Below, one piece after another: positions 56,964-64,000 of a stretch of DNA of 64,000 nucleotides. Position 1 is the stretch's first letter. Each line of letters begins with the position of its first letter. Made by a program: the position numbers and the translations under genes. The stretch covers positions 45,270,712 through 45,334,711 of the forward strand of contig NC_077224.1 of the NCBI RefSeq assembly GCF_024763615.1, in the 5' to 3' direction. This stretch comes from Phlebotomus papatasi (lineage: Eukaryota; Arthropoda; Insecta; Diptera; Psychodidae). Below the pieces are notes generated by a model. That model ran no database searches. It was not told where the DNA came from and was given only the letters and a program-made list of their open reading frames with translations.

Positions 56964-57073
56964 GTGAGTAAAAGGATGAAAAGTATAACGCCAGACTTTT
57001 CAAATAGTTTCCCAGTAGATTTTTGATACTCAAACTGACCATCCCAAATTCAATTTAACACTTACATTTCCAG

Positions 57074-57154
57074 TATAACCAATCCGGACAAGGAAGTCAA
57101 TGCAATCAAGCCATTATGTTGGTGACCACAGGCACTTCGGAGACACACGCCGAT
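57074..57154 (+). CDS. alpha2/delta subunit exon F (VWA central strand, residues 325-351)
   Basis: A 27-codon phase-0 exon between TTCCAG and GTGAGT. It encodes YNQSGQGSQCNQAIMLVTTG and then TSETHAD, aligning with HTGQGSICSQAIMLITDGAVDTYDT of alpha2/delta-3. The conserved Cys (57101-57103) corresponds to the VWA cysteine that pairs with the delta peptide in alpha2/delta-1. The family's T-D-G metal-binding Asp is replaced by Thr (57128-57130), giving T-T-G. A 505-base intron follows; it holds T/C-rich sequence and no recognised element. Confidence 0.94.
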
Positions 57155-57659
57155 GTGAGTTTTGTTACATCTCACTCATCCTTCCTCAAATTGAAGGGGT
57201 AGAATGGGGTGTGGGAAGTATCTACTTGAAATTTCTCTGTCTGCACAAATGTAATAATTCATGTTCCTCTTCGTCTAACCATTGCCTTCCTTCCTTCCCT
57301 TCGTTCACACCATCTCTTTTTGGTCTCTCATCCCCATCAACCTCCCCAAAAATTGTTTCCCTCCATTCCCCCAAAGAGCTCCCGCTCTCTTACATATTCA
57401 TTTTCTATGAATTATTATGTCGTCCTTTGCAAATGGAAAACAGTTTTCTCCTCAACAATAAATTCTTCGCCATTGCTCTCCACCTAAACTTTCACCGCCC
57501 ACCATAAGCTTCCGGGCACACTATAAGGCGAAGGGGTGGACGGGGTGAAAATTTTCTGAAAATTTGCATTGCAATGCAGTAGAATTTTAATGAGCCACTG
57601 ATGAAGAAAGGTATCTCCTTCACTCTTCAATGTCACTTTTCAATTTTCCTTCCAACCAG

Positions 57660-58079
57660 ATTATTCGTCACTACAATCGGCCCCATATGCCCGTGAGATT
57701 GTTCACATACCTCATTGGGGGTGGTGATTCCGGGTCCAGGGAGGCACTACATACAATGGCATGCGACAACAAGGGATACTATGTGCAGATAAATAGCGTT
57801 GAAGATGCCAAGAGGCTAGTGCTGGAATATGCACTAGTTATGGCCCGGCCAATGGTGCTCTACCAAGCTGATCATCCAGTTCACTGGAGTCCAGTTTTTA
57901 TGGGTGGCAAGAGTTCAGTCCTGGGGAAGGATGCAGAAAATAGACGACGTCTTGTGACGGCTGTGACGACGCCTGTCTTCGACAGGCGCAACCACTCACA
58001 ACGTGTGGCCAATCTACTTGGGGTTGTAGGAACTGACGTCCCCATTGAGGAAATCCAGAAGATGATTCCCCAGCACAAG
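57660..58079 (+). CDS. alpha2/delta subunit exon G (end of VWA and linker to Cache, residues 352-491)
   Basis: The largest exon, 140 codons, phase 0 at both ends, between AACCAG and GTAAGA. It starts IIRHYNRPHMPVRLFTYLIGG, closing the VWA fold. It continues through MACDNKGYYVQINSVEDAKRLVLEYALVMARPM, which matches the family's MACANKGFFTQI...VMEYLHVLSRP. The stretch HWSPVFMGG is followed by a basic, charged stretch (GKDAENRRRLV), then TTPVFDRRNHSQRVANLLGVVGTDVPIEEIQKMIPQHK, the start of the Cache/VGCC_alpha2 region. NHS is a possible glycosylation site. The split from the next exon at PQHK/LGVNGYSF is where alpha2/delta-3 has PKYKLGIHGYAF. Confidence 0.96.
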
Positions 58080-58690
58080 GTAAGATTTTCACTTACTTTA
58101 GCATTATTGAAAATTTTGAAAAGCCCTTAAAACCTTTCTCTTTTATTAAATTTATTTGTTAAATGTAAAATGCAGTGAAAAGTCTTTTAAATTTCGTTTC
58201 AAAAGATAAGGGAAAAAAACTTTTTTAAATATAAATATTAAAAGTAGACGAGACTTGTCCTTCAAATTAAAAATGTTTTTCACTTGTTAAAAAAAAGCAA
58301 ATACAGATTTGAAAAAGCTAAGTCAGCTTATAAATGATGAATACTACACGACTTTCGACGGTTTTGGTTTTGGTTTTGATTTATTCCTCCCTTATTTTGC
58401 CGTTCATAGGACTTTTTCACAATTTTTTGCCTCTATTCCCATCTAAAAATTTTCAAAAATAAGAAAAATAAGACTACGAAAAATTGTGGAAAGGGACAAA
58501 AATTCCCTGAAGCGTCTTATGGGATGTCTAGTACCGAAAACCAGGATAAAAACCATGTTTTGCAAAAATAAACTATGCAAAAAGATCTTTAAAATAATTC
58601 TTTTTTTGAAAATTTAAAATTTAGAAGGATTTTATAAGTTTATTTTTCTTTTTGCGGGATAATTTCTTATTCTGACTCAGCAGTTTATTT
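58080..58690 (+). other. Intron between exons G and H, proximal part
   Basis: AT-rich sequence without recognised coding or element ends. Confidence 0.4.
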
Positions 58691-59440
58691 AGGTGTGATT
58701 CCTTCTAATCACACCTATTGTAATCTTCGGATTTTCTCAAAGTGCTCCGATCGAGCTGCAATTCACAGGGTATATGTTTTGAACATCCCTGATGCCGAAA
58801 ATCATAAGCCGGCAATTTCGGGTCCGGCTGCCATCCGGCCGTCCGTAGTACGCAATATCTCTGGTTTGGAAAGAGATATCTTCATATTTTTTTTAAACAT
58901 ATCTACTCGCGCGTACGACGATTTCTGTGCCATTAGTTTTTTGAAAAACCGGTTCTAAACCCGTTAAAAATTACGTTTTGTAGTTTATCTAGAAATCTAA
59001 GCATGCGATTTTGAAAATTTTATGTTTATGTTGTAGCCCAGAAAATTTAGACCAATTTTAAAAAAAAATTAAGACATTCGTCGAACAGTTCTCGAGATAT
59101 TTCACTTTAAAGATTTCAATTTTAAGAAAATTTGTTAATAGCGTCAGGCGGGAAAAAAAGCGGGAGAAGTGGCGTCATACAAGCTTTTCCATATATAAAG
59201 CACTCTCTCTCTTTCTACATAATAAGTATATATTCGAAGATATGTAAGGTGACATATACCATTCGCGATCTGCGATTTTTTTCGCGGATCTTCGCGAGAC
59301 GCGAACAACGGTAATGAATAACATCGCGGTTTCTTACGGGTCGGTGACAGAGGTTCTAAACAGATGTAAAGTTGAGGCCTTTATCTGTCATAGTTTCCGA
59401 GATAATCGACTTTAAAGATTTTCAGACACTTATGCATTTC
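58691..59440. repeat. Unclassified GC-richer repeat-like block starting with a hairpin
   Basis: It begins with the hairpin AGGTGTGATT / AATCACACCT, then a GC-rich stretch with GCCGGCAATTTCGGGTCCGG and CCATCCGGCCG. Later come two similar segments: CGAGATATTTCACTTTAAAG (59094-59113) and a CGAGATAATCGACTTTAAAG stretch (about 59398-59417). No protein is recognised. Confidence 0.4.
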
Positions 59441-59569
59441 TAATCCAATTTTCCTCATTAATAACGATAATATGCTTCATACACTTCAAGAATTACTAAA
59501 CGAAATTTGCATTATTTATGTAGAAATATCGTTCGGGTTTGCCACAATCCAAATTTGCAATGAAGGAAT

Positions 59570-59800
59570 CGCACTTCTATAAGCTGATCTAGGCTTATCA
59601 CGGGCTTTTCTTTTGCTTACCGTTTATCGTATTTTCGTTTTATTTCTTCAATTTTCTTATTCACCTAGTGCCACCGAGTATGAGATAAGGTAATACAGTA
59701 ATTGAGAATTTGCATAAGAATTGCAATGAATATGCGTAAATTTACGAAATACGGTGAGACTACGGCGAGCATTGTATTGTCAATGTGATTCTGGCCTTAA
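59570..59800. mobile_element. Foldback MITE with GCAGAATCACATTGACA ends, right half
   Basis: GAGATAAGGTAATACAGTAA and onward, through TTGCATAAGAATTGCAATGA to GTCAATGTGATTCTGGCCTT, match the right arm of 16396-16712. The left arm is not preserved, although CACCTAGTGCCACCGAGTAT, present in the other copy's centre, remains. Confidence 0.75.
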
Positions 59801-60878
59801 TCCGGAACAACCTCCGTAAATCCAGTAAATTTTGATGAAACCTCAAAAATTTATAGAAATGTTAAAAACTCTTTGTAATCCGAAGAGCGAAACTCGAACT
59901 TCATCATGAACTCAGGGAAAACAAGAAATCCTCGAAAACCATTGTAACCTTTGATAACCGGTAAAAGTAAAATTTAGCCGACTTCTTTAACGTGCGAAAA
60001 AAATAACAAAAGATTACAAATTTGTGTAAATTGTGTACACAATTTTTACACATTTTGTGGAAAATTCTATTATGTAAATTTGCAATGAAAATCCTTGTGA
60101 AACATACAATAATTTTAAACTTCTATTTAAACTTAAAAGAGTTGTTCATGAACCATTTTAATATACAACCAAGTTTCATGTGCAGCATTCTGAGCATGGG
60201 AATAAATCTTATAAAGAATGAGAACTTTAGTAAGCTCTTGAAAATTTACTACTCTGATTTTTGAAGCAGGTTTATACATTAATGCCTGATTCAAAGCTTC
60301 CGACTAAGCTCAGTTAATTCCCTTATGTGCAAATGTTCCAAAAATAGAATTTCCACTTTAAATTTCTTTGAGGAAATTTCTTCTACAACCTAATGAACAA
60401 TATTTAAATAATCAGTAGAGAATTTACAAATAGAGAAATAGTTAACGAAATGTTAAAAATGTGTAAAAACATTTTTGGTCAATAAATTAGTAGTTTGGTG
60501 AGGAAAAAGTTCAAATTGGATAGTAAATAAATCAAAATTGCCAGTCATTTTTCGTCAGTAATTATTCCATTGCAGTCAATAAAAAACTAAAAAGTTATTA
60601 TTGTCAATTATCAATATAGTTCATAACTTCTTCATTTTCCCTTTTCCAAGAAAATATCCCTATTTTTAGCCACATGACTCCCATTTTATTTACATACTGA
60701 CCAAATTTAATTTTCACTGATAACTCTTACCAAAACAAGGCATAATTTTCTGATTTATTAATAATGAAGAATATTATAAAATCATATTGATACCGAAAAT
60801 ATGGTATATATATAAATATGTAAGCTAGTGTTGAGAACAATTTTCGTCAAAATATTCTCCCAACGTGAAGAGGCATTA

Positions 60879-61268
60879 GGGTAAGTGTGCCAAATTCCGA
60901 CCAGCTTGTAATTCCGGCCATATATTTTGTTCGTCGAATTTTCATGAATTTTTGGTTTTTACATAACTCTGGAGATTATACAGTGCAAAAGAATAACAAA
61001 AAATGCAGATTCCACAAACAAGATGATGTAAAAAGACATTTAAAGAATTCCCGATGGGCAAAGAACTATGAGAATGAAGGTGGCCGAAATAAGGCACTAA
61101 AGCTATGTCAACATTTTTATTTATTTTAAAATGTATTAAGAATGATTTTTGAACTAATAATAATTAAAGAACTAATAAAAATATTCAATTTGTATTAATA
61201 ATATTGCATTTATAACTTGAGACCTTGGCGCTTGCATGCAACTATGCCGAAATTTGGCACACTTACCC
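60879..61268. mobile_element. GGGTAAGTGTGCCAAAT-family MITE, copy 3
   Basis: 390 bases flanked by TA (60877-60878 and 61269-61270). Ends GGGTAAGTGTGCCAAATTCC and AAATTTGGCACACTTACCC. It lies about 300 bases upstream of exon H. Confidence 0.92.
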
Positions 61269-61580
61269 TAACTGCCTTCAGCATTATGATTATTAATTAT
61301 GTACTTTGCGTCAAAAACTGAACGATTTTGTAATGGATTAAAGTGTAGATGATTTATGTCAATAATACGATTTTAATTAAGGATGATTGATTTAATTTTT
61401 TTACAATATGAAGAAAGCATAATAGACGAGAAAAATACGCAGTAAAACTACCCCTGTATGTTACTACCCCAACCTCCCCTAATGCAATGAACATGGTAGC
61501 CAAACAACCACCCACGGGGTAACACACAATAAATGCCACCCACATTTTCACCCTTCTGTCTCATTTTCTTCACCCAACAG

Positions 61581-61655
61581 CTCGGCGTCAATGGCTATTC
61601 ATTCATTGTGGACAACAATGGTAGAATTCTCTATCATCCTGATTTGAGACCACTG
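61581..61655 (+). CDS. alpha2/delta subunit exon H (Cache core, residues 492-516)
   Basis: A 25-codon exon with acceptor CCAACAG and donor GTAAGC, phase 0. It encodes LGVNGYSFIVDNNGRILYHP and then DLRPL. This is the Cache signature found throughout alpha2/delta proteins (LGIHGYAFxITNNGYILxHPELRxL). It is separated from the preceding exon by a 3.5-kb intron that carries three dispersed repeats, and from the next exon by only 97 bases. Confidence 0.96.
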
Positions 61656-61752
61656 GTAAGCAAATGAATGATGGTTAATTTTTCACCCAATCCCCAATGT
61701 TAAATCTGTCTACCACTTGCCAACAATTGTCTCTTTGGGGCTTCATTTGCAG

Positions 61753-61887
61753 AGTGACGCTTCGCAGTACAACACCAAATTAAAACCAAAGTACACTTCC
61801 GTTGATTTAACTGAAGTGGAACTACCTGAGATCGATACATCCGGCAATGCTGAACGAGAGAGTGAGAATACAAACTTGTTGCTCGAT
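61753..61887 (+). CDS. alpha2/delta subunit exon I (post-Cache segment, residues 517-561); gene continues
   Basis: A 45-codon phase-0 exon between ATTTGCAG and GTAAGT. It encodes SDASQYNTKLKPKYTSVDLT and then EVELPEIDTSGNAERESENTNLLLD. The K-P-x-Y-x-S-V-D-L-x-E-V-E block is a strong family landmark (KPNYSSVDLSEVEWED in alpha2/delta-3). The following segment is acidic and polar. No stop or further exon was recognised in the remaining 2.1 kb, so the rest of the Cache domain, the delta peptide and the C-terminal anchor must lie beyond the window. Confidence 0.95.
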
Positions 61888-64000
61888 GTAAGTTTTCCAC
61901 CTCTTCATTCTAATGAGACTCTTACCCTGACGAGCAAGTCACTTGAACCGCCTCGACATTATCACGTACTACACTTTTTTTTGTGCACAAGTCAGATAAA
62001 ATTACTACTATACGCTTTTCAAGCTTGAATTTTAATTCCATTTCCAGTAAATTAAAAACAGACGTACAAGAGAGTTCTTTATGATCGAAATTATGGTTGC
62101 GATTTCCTTTACAATTTTAGTTCTATTTTCATTTTTTTTTAGATAAATAAATTAACATTGGAAAACTTAATTGAGGAGCTCATAGCAAAAAAACGCTATT
62201 TTAATAGGGAAATGCATACGACTTAGAATTTTTTTGCTCCGAGCGCCTCAATTTTCCGATTGATCTCAAAAGCTAGTTTAAATTTTCTAAATTTGAGAAG
62301 AGTCCTTAATAGACAATTTCTTGCTTAATATGATTTTTTACTTCGACCAATGACTATCTATTATCTTATCTTATCACTAAAGGTATCAAAAACTGAAATA
62401 ATTTACATTGATGTTTTGAAAAACATATGTCTATTGAAAATTAATTCTTTGAACGATATCTAATTAAAATCGGAAATGTGCAATTATCGTATCTCACATA
62501 TCTGAAATAAAAAAATTCCCACAAACATTTTTATTTAATTAACTCTAAGAGAGGATAAAATTATTATTTAAAAATTACTTTCAATATAATATATATTTGG
62601 CAAGTATTAAAATTTTCACACTTACGACAAAGTGCAGAATGCAAGGGGGAGATATTAATGTTGTAAGTGGTGTACGGTTGCAAATGAAGTGCTTGGAAGT
62701 CTTTGGAAGTGGAAGTGCCCGAATATAAAGTCTTTTCTGCCTAATTCCATATTTTTCAGACTACGCTACTTTTCGTTAAGATTTTTAATTCGAACGGTAG
62801 TGTAATTTGAAAAGATCTTTTTTGACACTTTACAAGTTCGGTTATAACAATGAGATGGAGCAAATATGCTCAAATTTATTACAGCTTAATTTGTGTTGTA
62901 ATTTTTCCGGGGAAATATTCAGCTGAATAATAGTTTTCTTTAATTTTTACAGTTATTTCAAATTCACATAGTTGCTCACAAACAATGGCATAGCTATTGC
63001 AATTGACTTTGAATCAATTTGATATAATTATTTTAATAATTTATCGTAAATATGTATGTATTGGATGATTGCATAAATTCGTGGGACTTTTTCGCAAATG
63101 TAGTTAAGGGGTATCCCATAAAACACATCCACCATTTTTTTGTTTACGTTTTTGCATATTCGGGAAGGGTTTTAGTGTATTATGTCTCTTCAAAAGTATT
63201 CTTCAAAAAAGTCGATTTGTGCTTTTGAGAACTTTTAAAAAATGAAAAACGAAAAGGAACATTTGTAATATTTAATGTTTGCGTAATTTTGAATAAATCT
63301 AAGTGATAGACTTCCGTAAAAAAAAACATTTTTGAGGTTTATTTAGATCGTGTCCTTGCTCTAAATAAAGATGATTAAAAGTGGCTTTGAAAATTTCGAA
63401 ATAGGGATTTTTTCTTTGAAATATTAATTCAATTTTAAACGGTCTCTAATATTGATGGCTATATTGTAAGTATCATAACGGAATAAAATTTTTCGATAAC
63501 AATTGAAGACATTATTGAAATGTTGGAAAATAATTTTAGAGAAATTTCTCTAATACAAAAATAACGGAAAAAGTCCTGCAAAAAATAGCCAAGCTTGTTG
63601 CAAAATTTAATTAGCAATCACTAAAAACCTTTCCTAAGAGTTCAAAACATTTAAATTTTAAAGAATTTTGAAACCAGGGAGAGAATCAAGCTTAATAAAA
63701 TGTGAAGATACATCTGAAGTGCTGAATTAGTTGTTACACTCGTACTTTTGGATTCTTACTGTGTTATCACAATTGCACATTAAAATTTTAATATGATTCA
63801 CATTAATTGTCGCTGGTGAGAGTCCAAATGTGCAATTTGTGTGTTTGAATCATTTTATATTCAAAATTTGATCTATTTGTTGATAAAAAGGTAGACTTGG
63901 CCCGCAAAATTTGATATAAATTGATTTATAGCATTAATGCGAAAAATTAATGCAATTTTCTCTTTAATTTTTTAATGTGAAAAATATTTATGCTTTAGGT
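61888..64000 (+). other. Intron downstream of exon I
   Basis: AT-rich intron. It contains the decayed small hairpin element at about 62169-62253 (TTTTAATAGGGAAATGCATA core). No further alpha2/delta exon, polyadenylation site or other gene was recognised before the window ends. Confidence 0.5.

Larger units (their letters stand above)
1016..61887 (+). other. Gene span: voltage-gated calcium channel alpha2/delta subunit, partial at both ends
   Basis: Nine exons with GT-AG borders join in frame into about 561 residues that follow the order of vertebrate alpha2/delta-3: the N-terminal region (VRNWALKFG), VWA_N (WQYFGSSTGF and FVQAASSPKD), VWA (ILVDGSKSM to YLIGG), and the linker and Cache start (LLGVVGTDVP, YHPDLRPL, KYTSVDLTEVE). 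The family is an extracellular, GPI- or membrane-anchored, disulfide-linked accessory subunit that raises surface and presynaptic abundance of high-voltage-activated calcium channels. The signal peptide exon, the C-terminal half and the delta peptide are outside the window. Introns are 9520, 45268, 107, 80, 110, 505, 3501 and 97 bases; all junctions are phase 0 except the 107-base intron, which is phase 1. Flies have several alpha2/delta paralogues (for example straightjacket and stolid); I cannot tell which one this is, so no symbol is given. The family assignment is very secure, and the exon borders rest on splice consensus and reading-frame continuity. Confidence 0.93.

Overview
This window is AT-rich animal nuclear DNA with GT-AG introns, dense short inverted-repeat transposons and tRNA-derived SINEs. 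The one protein-coding gene recognised is an insect-like voltage-gated calcium channel alpha2/delta subunit on the + strand. Divergence from the vertebrate proteins and the transposon load suggest an insect, probably a fly of the mosquito, sand-fly or midge type. The species assignment is inference.

Gene layout: nine coding exons run from 1016 to 61887 and encode about 561 residues. They cover the N-terminal extracellular helix region, the VWA_N region, the VWA domain and the start of the Cache region. Both ends are missing: the signal-peptide exon lies upstream of base 1 and the rest of the Cache/delta part lies beyond base 64000. Two exons (1016-1097 and 10618-10728) are isolated by introns of 9.5 kb and 45.3 kb. 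Five exons are packed into 55997-57154 and 57660-58079, and two more lie at 61581-61887. Every splice junction from the exon at 1016 onward is phase 0, except the one between 56255 and 56363. The subunit is expected to be an extracellular, membrane-anchored protein that promotes surface expression and presynaptic placement of voltage-gated calcium channels.

The introns are mainly mobile-element debris, often nested. I see three tRNA-derived SINE families (seven copies), a degenerate antisense non-LTR reverse transcriptase split by a SINE, and an internally deleted pogo/Tigger-like transposon that keeps a DNA-binding domain. There is also a Tc1/mariner-superfamily transposase C-terminal fragment, piggyBac-type TTAA elements, and at least ten families of TA-flanked MITEs or foldback elements. 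Several insertions can be dated relative to each other because their target duplications are intact. Between these lie unique intron blocks with no recognisable coding content. No functional tRNA, rRNA, CRISPR array or second host gene was recognised.
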